A stretch of 17,682 bases of DNA from Methylococcaceae bacterium (GTDB lineage: Bacteria; Pseudomonadota; Gammaproteobacteria; Methylococcales; Methylomonadaceae): positions 1-17,682 of the forward strand of contig WTBX01000061.1 in NCBI GenBank assembly GCA_013138855.1. The letters run 5' to 3'. This document shows positions 1-6,767 of the stretch, in pieces. The translations under genes and the position numbers were made by a program. The notes beneath the pieces are model-generated. The model searched no databases. It had not been told where the DNA came from and saw only the letters and a program-made list of their open reading frames with translations. Positions within the stretch are counted from its first letter, which is position 1; the number at the start of each line of letters is the position of its first letter.

Positions 1-584
1 TCAAAACCAATCTTCAAAAACGGCTTAAACGCATTCAACTCCATCGCAAAATCTTCACGCATCGCAAACACAAACGCACACGGCGTATCAACATCGCGTA
101 CCGCCGCCGCCAACTGCTCAACAAACAGTAACTTTTGCGGATTAAAACGCTGATAATTAAAAAACTCCTCAAACTGATCCAGCAAAATAATCAACGAACC
201 ATCCGCCAACATACTATGCAAACTTAAAAACTCAGTCAACGGCAAAGAAAAATCAGCCCGATAATCCGCATTAATACGCTTACTCGCAATCAAATGATTC
301 ACCACCGACTGCTTTAAATCCTGTAACGGCTCTAACGCCCAATCATTATGATAAATCAAATCCCCCATACCCGAAGCGCGTAACGCAGGCATCACCCCCG
401 CTTGCAACAACGAACTCTTACCCACACCACTCGCCGCCACCAACAACGTCAAACGATTCGCCAAAATCTTATTAGTGAGAATATGAATCTCATCATCACG
501 CCCAAAAAAACGGTCTTGCTCCGGCTCTTCAAAAGGACGTAAACCGAGATAAGGGCTATTATTATTTTTATTGGGTGGGTTCAT
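1..584 (-). CDS. nSTAND1-type STAND NTPase, N-terminal part (runs off window)
   Basis: The gene starts at ATG 584 and stays open to the window edge, giving 194 codons plus two bases; the C-terminal part is missing. The protein opens with the family signature PYLGLRPFEE (residues 11-20) and FFGRD (26-30). A P-loop follows at 50-58 (AASGVGKSS, with Ala where the first P-loop Gly usually stands). A Walker B strand ending LLDQFEEFF lies near 134-142, and an Arg-containing segment FAMREDF near 173-179. This order is typical of the novel STAND NTPases (nSTAND1) of bacterial conflict systems, which oligomerise on sensing a trigger through C-terminal repeats. No effector domain precedes the NTPase, so an effector would have to act in trans or lie in the missing part. 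It follows the protease-SIR2 and Rpn genes on the same strand, separated from Rpn by 105 bp holding a hairpin pair. Family call is strong; role in defence is inferred. Confidence 0.85.
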   Translation of the reverse strand, partial: MNPPNKNNNSPYLGLRPFEEPEQDRFFGRDDEIHILTNKILANRLTLLVAASGVGKSSLLQAGVMPALRASGMGDLIYHNDWALEPLQDLKQSVVNHLIASKRINADYRADFSLPLTEFLSLHSMLADGSLIILLDQFEEFFNYQRFNPQKLLFVEQLAAAVRDVDTPCAFVFAMREDFAMELNAFKPFLKIGF

Positions 585-603
585 ATTTAAATTTCAGGGA
601 ATT

Positions 604-688
604 GGAAACGCGACTTTAGTCGCGCACGAGGCATAATTACTCAAAACTGTAGAGAGAACACACTCTGCGCGACTAAAGTCGCGGCTCC
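604..688. repeat. Short inverted-repeat element with two GCGACT palindromes
   Basis: Two copies of a palindrome flank about 43 bp: 609-624 (cgcgactttagtcgcg) and 668-683 (cgcgactaaagtcgcg). Each can fold alone into a 7-bp stem with a 2-nt loop, and the two arms are also inverted repeats of each other. The element fills nearly all the space between the Rpn gene and the nSTAND1 gene, so a transcript across both would carry these hairpins. It is the smallest member of a family seen at 3805, 4019, 6718, 7772, 13268 and 13338. It may be a MITE or REP-like unit. Confidence 0.8.
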
Positions 689-689
689 G

Positions 690-1643
690 TTAATCATCAG
701 TAAACAAAGCTTGTAAGCTATCGGCAGTTAAAATTCTTTCAACCCATAAATCAAGCTGGGCTTTATCAGCCGTTGTCACTTTATTTATAATCGACTCAGA
801 CGGCTCTCCAAATTTTAATTTAAGTTGTTTTAGTAAAGTATCAGCTTCACCCTCAATTTTACCTTTTGCTATCCCATTAGCTTCACCTCTTTTTATGGCA
901 AAACGTTCAATATTTGTTACATAAAACATTTTATTTTTCTCCTCAAAACGAGTAATTTCATCGGTTAATTTTAACTCAAGTTCTTCTGGCAATCGTAACA
1001 TCCAATCTATAAAACGGAATAAATCCAAAACTTCCTGCTTTTGATAGCCGCGTTGATACAAAAGTTTAATCAAACGAAACTTACTATCAAAACGTAAATC
1101 CTCATCATCAACATTATGGGCAATTAATTGTGCCAATATCACTACTGAAAATGGATTAGGGCTTGCTTCCAATTCAGCAAAATTATCACGCCAATCTTGA
1201 AGGTTAATCACAGGAAATTCAAAAATGTTTTTCGTTCCCCAAAATTCTTTTTCATAACTGCCTATGTTTTTACAATTTACCTGATTAGTTATGACTGCAA
1301 AACTGGCAATATCTTGTTCTGGGAAACGATCGCTTAAACGATAGTGATAACGGTACATACGGCGATTAAAAACGTTGCCTGCACGCCCTTGAATTTCAAT
1401 ATGAATCAAAACCCAAATCTCGGTTTCATCTTTTTTATAAACACTAACCAGTTTATCGGTATGCCAACGACCTGTTTCCGCATCACGCACAATTTTTTGT
1501 AATTCAGTATCTAAAAATTCATAATCTTTTTCCCAGTCTATTTGCTGATAAAAATCAGGTAATAAAAGCTGCATAAACTGTGGAAAATAAGCTTCTAAGG
1601 CTGCTTTCCACGGTGAATCATAATCATTAATTTCATTTGACAT
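690..1643 (-). CDS. Rpn-family PD-(D/E)XK nuclease with C-terminal DUF4351
   Basis: This is a 317-residue protein of the Rpn (recombination-promoting nuclease / putative transposase) family. The conserved nuclease core has Asp63 followed by the strand VLIHIEIQ, giving Glu83-x-Gln85; the E-x-Q form is usual in this branch. The C-terminal ~50 residues (LLKQLKLKFGEPSE onward, ending in a VERILTADSLQALF-like helix) match the DUF4351 tail. ATG 1643 is preferred over GTG 1646 because AGGAG lies 5 nt upstream of it. The gene overlaps the end of the protease-SIR2 gene by 11 bp, suggesting translational coupling. Rpn proteins cleave DNA and promote RecA-independent recombination in Escherichia coli. 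Here it could be a working part of the conflict locus or a mobile passenger; the overlap favours co-expression but does not prove a shared role. Confidence 0.85.
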   Translation of the reverse strand: MSNEINDYDSPWKAALEAYFPQFMQLLLPDFYQQIDWEKDYEFLDTELQKIVRDAETGRWHTDKLVSVYKKDETEIWVLIHIEIQGRAGNVFNRRMYRYHYRLSDRFPEQDIASFAVITNQVNCKNIGSYEKEFWGTKNIFEFPVINLQDWRDNFAELEASPNPFSVVILAQLIAHNVDDEDLRFDSKFRLIKLLYQRGYQKQEVLDLFRFIDWMLRLPEELELKLTDEITRFEEKNKMFYVTNIERFAIKRGEANGIAKGKIEGEADTLLKQLKLKFGEPSESIINKVTTADKAQLDLWVERILTADSLQALFTDD

Positions 1644-3405
1644 CACTGCTCCTTTTTTCTTCTATAGCTGTTTTGAGCTTATCCGCAAACGCCTTTAAAC
1701 CAACCTCCGCATAATAATCACAACGATTATAATCCCAAAACAAACGCGCAAATGAATCTGCATTTTCCTGAATCACAATCGCTTTATCATTATCACAACT
1801 TTTACCGCGCTGTTCTTGCAACACTTTTGCCAATAATCGCGTTTCCCAGCTCTCTGGTTGATAACCTAAAAACCACAAACCAGAACGCGTTAATTTATTA
1901 CGCAAATAATCAGGATAACGCTTATTAGGCAACTCGCTACTATCAAAATAATCACGCTCGGCAAGTAAAGCCGTATCTTGTTTATGATTAGGATAACCAC
2001 GCGGGTAATAAATAATAGAATAACCTTTTTCCATTAATTGCAATTTAGAAAAATCCTCATTACCCACAGATTCAGTTCGGTTTTCATCCACATACTCAAC
2101 AATCAAACGCTCACGTTCCATCTCTGCATTGACATTACAAATCACCGAGACAAACTTATGCCGACAAGTTTTAAGGTAATACTCCAAAAAAGTATCAAAC
2201 CCACCTGCAATCGCTAAAAAAGGCTGTTGCAACTGACTGAGCAACTCATAAAGGGCAATATCAGGCTGATAATTTTCAGGCAGTTTTAACAGAGACTCCA
2301 ACTCAGAAAGAATATTAAAACGGGTACATTTTTGATGCAGTTGCGCATGTTCACACACTTCTGACAAGGTAGGCGTAGCGGTATCTTGATAATCAAGCTC
2401 CGCTAATTGAACAATTTTTTGCGGCAATGCAGACGAGGGTTTAAACGTAGAATCGAAAACAGCAGGTAAATCCGCACCAATACAAACGACAATTTCGCCG
2501 TTTTGCAAACGCTTTGTTAAATATTGATAATCAGGTGCATTGGTTTTTACCGTCTGTTTTTGCTGCTTTTGCAACAGCATGGTAAAAAAATCCCTCACAT
2601 CCTCACCGCTCATAAAATCCGCTAAAAAAGAATTAAGCACTCGTAAAAACTTCTTAGCCTCTTTATCCGCTTCTGGATCTTCAAGAGCTTCTAACCATAT
2701 TATTAAGGGCGAATAAATATCACCTAATTCATGCTGACGTTGCTCTAAGGCTAACTTTATTTTTCCCAGTTCAGATTTATTTTTTAATTGCTCTAAAGCT
2801 GGAATTAATTGTATGACTTCGGGATACAATGTTAAAAGATTGCTAATGCAAAACGCATGACCGATGTCACCCGAACGTTTATGACTAACAATAGCCAACA
2901 CTTGTCCATTTTGATTATAAACAGGTGAACCACTATAACCGCCATCTAATTTAGAAAGTTCATCATCAAAAATATGAACATCCCAAAACGGGGCTTCTTT
3001 ACCGCCTGCGGTTATTTTAGTGGGTTTACCTAATTTGCCTTTCAAAGGGCGTTTTAAATGCCGCTTTTCAAAACTACTGTAACCTGTCACATAAATATCA
3101 TGTTGCGATTGACCTAGCGCAAATTGTTTAAAAACAGGTTTATCAAGCAACCCCGAAACTTTTAATAAAGCTATATCAATCGCATTACTTGAACCGCAAC
3201 AGACTATCTCAACAGCGGCTTCAACTTCTAATATTTTGAGTTTATTTTCTGCGGAATCTTTATTAATTTGTTCAATAACATGGGCGCAGGTTAAAAGATA
3301 ACTATAGCCATTATCATGGGCAATAATAAATGCACTGCCAAAAGCTTTGTTTTTATCTGGCTCTTTGCTGGAGAGTAATACAATGGCATCTTCAATTGCT
3401 GGCAT
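1633..3405 (-). CDS. Trypsin-like serine protease fused to a degenerate SIR2-like domain
   Basis: The protein has 590 residues and no signal peptide, so it should be cytoplasmic. Residues 1-200 form a chymotrypsin-fold protease. TCAHVI supplies His42, NAIDIALL supplies Asp77, and GGYSGSPV supplies Ser158 as the likely nucleophile. Residues about 205-290 are a charged helical linker that could be an effector-associated (adaptor) domain. From about 292 comes a SIR2-like fold: LQNGEIVVCIGADLP (300-314), GGFDTFLE (401-408), the YPRG segment (467-470), ALLAERDY (479-486) and LWFLGYQPESW (510-520). Canonical SIR2 NADases carry Asn in the third segment position and His in the fourth; here they read Gly402 and Arg469. 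ATG 3405 follows GAGGA at about 7 nt and starts 20 bp after the Trypco1 stop. Such proteases, Trypco partners and nSTAND NTPases co-occur in known conflict systems; the target is unknown. Confidence 0.82.
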   Translation of the reverse strand: MPAIEDAIVLLSSKEPDKNKAFGSAFIIAHDNGYSYLLTCAHVIEQINKDSAENKLKILEVEAAVEIVCCGSSNAIDIALLKVSGLLDKPVFKQFALGQSQHDIYVTGYSSFEKRHLKRPLKGKLGKPTKITAGGKEAPFWDVHIFDDELSKLDGGYSGSPVYNQNGQVLAIVSHKRSGDIGHAFCISNLLTLYPEVIQLIPALEQLKNKSELGKIKLALEQRQHELGDIYSPLIIWLEALEDPEADKEAKKFLRVLNSFLADFMSGEDVRDFFTMLLQKQQKQTVKTNAPDYQYLTKRLQNGEIVVCIGADLPAVFDSTFKPSSALPQKIVQLAELDYQDTATPTLSEVCEHAQLHQKCTRFNILSELESLLKLPENYQPDIALYELLSQLQQPFLAIAGGFDTFLEYYLKTCRHKFVSVICNVNAEMERERLIVEYVDENRTESVGNEDFSKLQLMEKGYSIIYYPRGYPNHKQDTALLAERDYFDSSELPNKRYPDYLRNKLTRSGLWFLGYQPESWETRLLAKVLQEQRGKSCDNDKAIVIQENADSFARLFWDYNRCDYYAEVGLKAFADKLKTAIEEKRSSDVK

Positions 3406-3425
3406 TAACTTTCCTCTCTTAAGTT

Positions 3426-3746
3426 TTAATCATCGGTGGTTTTAGGTTTTAGTTTTAAACTAATTTTTAAGCTTGCATTAGTTGTGCCTTTAGCAATAAA
3501 AACATTGCCAGATGCCTCAAAGCCTAAACCAATTTCTACAGTCGCTTCACTAATTTCCATGTCCTTGTTTAACTCATCCCAAACCGCAGTAATTGGTTTA
3601 CAGGCTTTTAGTAAAATGGGTTTCACGGTGTCAATGGCTCTGTCTACTCTATCAATTGAACCGCCTGAAATTTGCTGTAATTGGTCTTCTGGTACATCAA
3701 CTTCCATTAAAATACCGTCTTCTAACTCGATTAATTTACTCGCCAT
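3426..3746 (-). CDS. Trypsin-co-occurring domain 1 (Trypco1, CU044_2847-type) protein
   Basis: This 106-residue protein resembles the Trypco1 family. It starts with a strand-rich segment LIELEDGILMEVDVPED (5-21), then has a helical stretch RAIDTVKPILLKA near 36-48. It ends with the most typical block, EATVEIGLGFEASGN followed by FIAKGTTNASLKISLKL (about 67-100). These small proteins sit beside trypsin-like proteases and nSTAND NTPases in predicted conflict systems, where they may act as adaptor, substrate or sensor; biochemical function is not established. It is the first gene of the leftward operon, and the protease gene begins 20 bp after its stop. ATG 3746 has AGAGGA about 7-8 nt upstream. 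The MITE-like element ends 34 bp upstream of the start codon, so the promoter must be in that short gap or in the element. Confidence 0.78.
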   Translation of the reverse strand: MASKLIELEDGILMEVDVPEDQLQQISGGSIDRVDRAIDTVKPILLKACKPITAVWDELNKDMEISEATVEIGLGFEASGNVFIAKGTTNASLKISLKLKPKTTDD

Positions 3747-3780
3747 AATGTTGTCCTCTGTTATTTTTGTTAAATATTTG

Positions 3781-4054
3781 GTAACTACTCAGCGCACATG
3801 GAGACGCGACTTTTAGTCGCGCACGAGACCTAGAAACATCTTCAAAACCTATAAATTAGTAAGTATTCACCTCCCCCTTTGGAAAAGGGGGATTGAGGGG
3901 GATTTATTTAATAAAATCTCCCCTGCCCCCTCTTTTTTTAAGAGGGGGACTGAACACTTACATAAATTAGACAAATTCAAATAAGCTCGCTTTAAAATAC
4001 ATAGATAAAACCTTCGTGCGCGACTAAAAGTCGCGACTCTGCGTGAGTAGTTAC
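3781..4054. mobile_element. MITE-like element with imperfect terminal inverted repeats
   Basis: The left end (3781-3826) starts gtaactactca and carries the palindrome cgcgacttttagtcgcg (3805-3821) followed by cacga. The right end (4014-4054) is its reverse complement: tcgtg, the same palindrome at 4019-4035, then gagtagttac at the border. The outer 11 and inner ~22 bases of the arms agree, while the bases between vary. The interior holds no credible gene but does hold another nested inverted repeat (3859-3961). No obvious target-site duplication is visible at the borders. A solo right-end copy occurs at 6713-6758. The features fit a non-autonomous MITE; no transposase that could move it is seen here. 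Confidence 0.6.
3859..3961. repeat. Nested C-rich/G-rich inverted repeat
   Basis: The outer arms start gtaagtattcacctccccct (3859-3878) and, read on the other strand from 3961, gtaagtgttcagtccccct. Inside lie further runs of C5 and G5 (ctccccc, agggggatt, gaggggg, cccctgccccct) that can pair in several ways. Repeats of this lay-out are scattered in many bacterial genomes as non-coding elements. Here it sits inside the MITE-like element, suggesting one repeat inserted in another or a composite element. Confidence 0.65.
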
Positions 4055-4348
4055 ACAAAATAAAACATAGAATCGGCTTAGGATCATCCGTAAAGCAATT
4101 TAAAATACTGAGTTTCCCAGAATCTCTATAGTTAGTTTTTTAAATGCTGATGTTATTTTATGCACAACCCTTAGTCCGATAATCTAGCCCTTTTTAAAAA
4201 AGATTACCTCCTACCAATAAGTTAAGTGGCTTTTTCGTTACTCAAGGCTATCGAAGTAATATTGGAAAAGACTTAATTCATTGTACTCCTTTCCAGAGAA
4301 TATTTTAAAACCATGAAGAACACAAGGTCTTAGGAGAGAGAATAAAAT
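4055..4348. other. Intergenic stretch without a recognisable gene
   Basis: No open frame longer than about 30 codons with a plausible start was seen on either strand. On the minus strand there are two strong Shine-Dalgarno-like strings without a gene to serve. One is AAAGGAGT (about 4285-4292) in front of an ATG at 4281 that reaches a stop after two codons. The other is TAGGAGGT at about 4203-4210, with no nearby start codon. A partial repeat (ccatgaagaacacaagg) begins at about 4312. The stretch may be the decayed remains of a gene or insertion sequence. Confidence 0.35.
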
Positions 4349-4483
4349 AATATCCGAATCTTAAAATATATTTTTACCATGAAGCACATGAAGTTCATGA
4401 AGAAAAATCATTAAAACTTCATGTTCTTCATGGTTTATACGTTGATTGAGTAGTTTCGGAGCTTATTAAAATCGCATTCCTTA
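4349..4483. repeat. Dispersed CATGAAG inverted-repeat element, copy 1
   Basis: The copy runs from atatccgaatcttaaaata, through the arm accatgaagcacatgaag (4377-4394), to the opposing arm cttcatgttcttcatggt (about 4418-4435), then a tail agcttattaaaatcgcattcc. The second copy at 15119-15240 has the same order of blocks with scattered differences. This shows a mobile or formerly mobile intergenic element of about 120-135 bp and not just a chance hairpin. It lies between the DUF4424 gene end and the MITE-like element and could also end transcription of the DUF4424 gene. Confidence 0.75.
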
Positions 4484-4497
4484 CTTTGCTAATTGTT

Positions 4498-5499
4498 TTA
4501 CTGAACATTCATATTTTCAATCACTAAAATATTCAGATCATTTTTTGGAATAAAATTTTCGTATTCTAATGAAAATTGTGTCGCATTAATTTTTTTAATA
4601 TCAGGCAAACAAAGTGAAATAATATTGCTAGGTTTTTCTTTATCTATGATGAGTTTGAATTTTTTAATCGCACCCTGCCAGTTGTTTGCTGTTTTTAAGA
4701 TATATTTAACTTGATTGGCAAGCAATGTGCCGTAAGCATCTTCGCCTACTGACTTATGTAACTTATCAATGCCTCGGCGGGTTGATTTATCCACGCAAAA
4801 TTGTTGATGATAATGAGTATCCCCAGTCATCACAAACCATTTCCCGACCACAGGCTCATATTCATGGCTTATTGTAACTTCGGTTTGTGCGGGGAAAATT
4901 TGTTCCCAATATAAGCTGGTTTGAGTTTCCCAATTGGCCACATTATTCACAACCCAACCTTCCCCCGCGTCATATTTTTCGCTGCTTATCCATTTTTTTG
5001 CGACTAATTTTTGTTTTATTGGAGCAGGTAAGTTATTTAAAATTTCTCTATAGTTCGCTGAAAATGGTGAGATAGGGATATTTTGGCGTTGTAGTTCTAA
5101 GGTAATATCTTGAGTGTTTTGTTGCTTGTTATCGCTTAATAATGCCTTATGTTCGATGTTGACTGAAACAGGCTGATTATTAACGCTTACTTTAAAGTTA
5201 ACAAAGTTTTCAGATTTTTCATTAGGAATGCCAGCCGATTCGTACTGCATAGTTTCATCAGACATTAATTTAGGCAAAGGAAATGCGACTAAGGTTTTTA
5301 TGTCGTTAGATGAATTATTTTTAAAAATATAATCGACTTTAATACGTTTAGGACTGATATATAAAACCTCACTTTCCATTGAAATATCAGCGGATTTTAT
5401 AAGTTTTAAACCACCTGCCGCGAGAGTTGCGGAGCTGTCGTTAGCGAAAGCGAGTGAACTGTTAATCGCTAAGATAAAAATATAATAGAAAGTTTTCAT
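4498..5499 (-). CDS. DUF4424 family exported protein
   Basis: The product has 333 residues from ATG 5499. A longer frame reaches a GTG at 5556, but only the internal start gives a proper signal peptide. That has Lys2, a hydrophobic core, and a likely cleavage after AFA in front of NDSSATL. Directly after it comes the DUF4424 hallmark NDSSATLAAGGL, then SEVLYISPKRIKVDYIF and VAFPLPKL. These fit the PF14415 family of periplasmic beta-rich proteins of unknown function. There is a Cys pair in the C-terminal half (in QQFCVDKS and SLCLPDIKK) that could form a disulfide. The Shine-Dalgarno sequence is weak. The gene stands alone: the next upstream gene ends 172 bp away and a repeat element lies just downstream. 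Family call is good; role unknown. Confidence 0.8.
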   Translation of the reverse strand: MKTFYYIFILAINSSLAFANDSSATLAAGGLKLIKSADISMESEVLYISPKRIKVDYIFKNNSSNDIKTLVAFPLPKLMSDETMQYESAGIPNEKSENFVNFKVSVNNQPVSVNIEHKALLSDNKQQNTQDITLELQRQNIPISPFSANYREILNNLPAPIKQKLVAKKWISSEKYDAGEGWVVNNVANWETQTSLYWEQIFPAQTEVTISHEYEPVVGKWFVMTGDTHYHQQFCVDKSTRRGIDKLHKSVGEDAYGTLLANQVKYILKTANNWQGAIKKFKLIIDKEKPSNIISLCLPDIKKINATQFSLEYENFIPKNDLNILVIENMNVQ

Positions 5500-5671
5500 C
5501 AGGTTTTTTCTGTTGTATAAATGATAGCTAAAGCTTGGGCAGATGAAAATATTCACTTTTTCACATAAAATAAAACCATTTTCCGTTCCTAAGCTTAGAA
5601 TAGGCTTCTATTTTCTTGCTCTGTCGCGTCTCGCTCAACTCTTCTTTGGGTGTATTCCACCATTGATTTCT

Positions 5672-6217
5672 TTAATGCAATGAATACTTTGAATTTTCAG
5701 AATAAGGCATTAATAGACTGTCGGAAACAGAAAGCCCCCAATCAGCATGACGAATAGCGAGTTGTAACATATTAATCAACGCCACTAATAATTGATCGTT
5801 CAAGACCAATTTAATTGATTTTTTATTCGTGCAAAGCAATTCTAAATTTATCGACTTACTCGCGGTGTTTATCATATTGCATTCATGTACTAAAAAAAGC
5901 TGTCCTGTCTGCATTGGTTTACGAGTTTGATATTCAGTGGAAAAATCCAGTTGCTGCGTTAGTGTATTTTTAGCCATTTCCTGCGCAATCTGTGGGTTTT
6001 CATGCGTATAACCATCAGCCATTTTTGTCGTCGATAATGAAGTATTATTCAATAATTCAGACAATGACTTAGCACTACGACGAGTCAACCACGTCACGAT
6101 TTCATAATCATTCGACATGCCAATTCTAAAGATCAACCTATCTTCCGCCTGATGATAAGAAATACTAAATTGCTGAATGCCTACATTGGTTAATTTACTG
6201 CTGGTTTCTATTGTCAT
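5672..6217 (-). CDS. Conserved-looking hypothetical protein, 181 residues
   Basis: I do not recognise a named family. From ATG 6217 the protein begins MTIETSSKLTNVGIQQFSIS. It contains EDRLIFRIGMS and EIVTWLTRRSAKSLSELL in the first half, and LLVALINMLQLAIRHADWGL near the C-terminus. The WLTRR and ADWGL strings look like conserved anchors of a soluble two-part fold. No signal peptide or membrane segment is seen. The frame extends upstream to ATG 6289, but the first codons of that version lie inside a dispersed CATGAAG repeat (6273-6297). An in-between ATG at 6247 is possible. No strong ribosome binding site decides between 6247 and 6217. The gene is flanked by repeat-rich DNA on the upstream side. 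Confidence 0.6.
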   Translation of the reverse strand: MTIETSSKLTNVGIQQFSISYHQAEDRLIFRIGMSNDYEIVTWLTRRSAKSLSELLNNTSLSTTKMADGYTHENPQIAQEMAKNTLTQQLDFSTEYQTRKPMQTGQLFLVHECNMINTASKSINLELLCTNKKSIKLVLNDQLLVALINMLQLAIRHADWGLSVSDSLLMPYSENSKYSLH

Positions 6218-6272
6218 AATTTTATAACTGATGTTACGCAAAGACATGAAAATTAATTCAAACAACTTCCCC

Positions 6273-6297
6273 TTTACCATGAAGCGCATGAAGTTTT
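6273..6297. repeat. Solo arm of the CATGAAG repeat
   Basis: The string ttaccatgaagcgcatgaag (about 6275-6294) matches the left arm of the repeats at 4377 and 15149. No opposing cttcatggt arm follows within 150 bp, so this is a partial copy. It overlaps the extended 5' end of the hypothetical gene and argues against the 6289 start for that gene. Confidence 0.65.
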
Positions 6298-6341
6298 AAA
6301 GAAATTTAAACGATTTTATTTTAAAAAAATATCGAAAACTT

Positions 6342-6457
6342 GGAGTCCAATAGCTTTAGCTATTGGCGTAGATAGCCGTAACGAAAGCTTGCGCTTTACA
6401 ACTATCAGTCTTTAATTATTTTTTAAAATTCGCCAATAGCTAAAGCTATTGGACTCC
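6342..6457. repeat. 116-bp element with perfect 27-bp terminal inverted repeats
   Basis: Arm 6342-6368 is the exact reverse complement of arm 6431-6457. Each arm contains a palindrome of its own (ccaatagctttagctattgg, 9-bp half-sites around a central pair). The 62-bp interior codes for nothing evident. This 'hairpin at each end' plan is the same as that of the GCGACT elements although the sequence differs. It fits a MITE/REP-doublet type repeat. Confidence 0.8.
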
Positions 6458-6481
6458 GCTTTAATTTTCGAGCATTTAATT

Positions 6482-6540
6482 AGGACAAAGTCCTTTGGCT
6501 CGCTGCCAGCCCCCAACGTAATAAAATGGGGACTGGCAGC
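6482..6540. repeat. CTGCCAGCCCC hairpin repeat, copy 1
   Basis: A small hairpin (aggac-aaa-gtcct, 6482-6494) is followed by a large one. The large one has gctgccagccccca (6502-6515) pairing with tggggactggcagc (6527-6540) with one mismatch around an 11-nt loop. The same order, a small hairpin then ctgccagcccc...ggggactggc, recurs at 13099-13170, showing a dispersed family. A stem this strong could end transcription, but no T run follows. Confidence 0.7.
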
Positions 6541-6590
6541 TACGCTTGAGCTAAACTAAATCCATTTTTAAAACGATAGTTTTATATTTT

Positions 6591-6638
6591 GGAGAGCCGT
6601 CTTCCAGACAGCTCAAATCGGCTGGAAGCCGACTCTCC
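6591..6638. repeat. GGAGAG...CTTCCAG inverted repeat
   Basis: Arm 6591-6609 (ggagagccgtcttccagac) pairs with arm 6620-6638 (ggctggaagccgactctcc) with a few mismatches around a 10-nt loop. It lies in the 470-bp gene-free stretch between the hypothetical gene and the GNAT-cNMP gene. The remainder of that stretch, about 6639-6712, is AT-rich with nothing recognised. Confidence 0.65.
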
Positions 6639-6712
6639 GTTTCAGCATGAATTTTAAAAGGAGCTTATTTTAATTTATCTAAATTTATAGATTTTAAAAA
6701 TGCTTTTAGGTC

Positions 6713-6758
6713 TCGTGCGCGACTAAAAGTCGCGCTTCCGCATACCCTGAGTAGTTAC
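6713..6758. repeat. Solo right end of the MITE-like element
   Basis: The segment reads tcgtg, the palindrome cgcgactaaaagtcgcg (6718-6734), a variable stretch, then gagtagttac (6749-6758). This matches the right end of the 3781-4054 element in order and orientation. No matching left end is seen upstream, so it is a truncated copy or a solo end. It abuts the stop of the GNAT-cNMP gene and its stem could work as that gene's terminator. Confidence 0.65.
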
Positions 6759-6767
6759 GAAGCCCAT

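Noticed and set aside
604..688. CRISPR-like repeats
   Set aside because: The palindromes are not regularly spaced, have no uniform spacers, and no cas genes are present.
3436..3816. 126-codon plus-strand frame
   Set aside because: It is antisense to the Trypco1 gene, which has a family match and a ribosome binding site; the frame shows no family resemblance.
3867..4058. 63-codon minus-strand frame
   Set aside because: It lies inside the MITE-like element and translates its inverted repeats (Pro/Leu/Phe-rich, KSPSIPLFQRG).
6218..6289. Upstream start of the 181-residue hypothetical gene
   Set aside because: Its first codons lie in a dispersed CATGAAG repeat, so coding there is unlikely.
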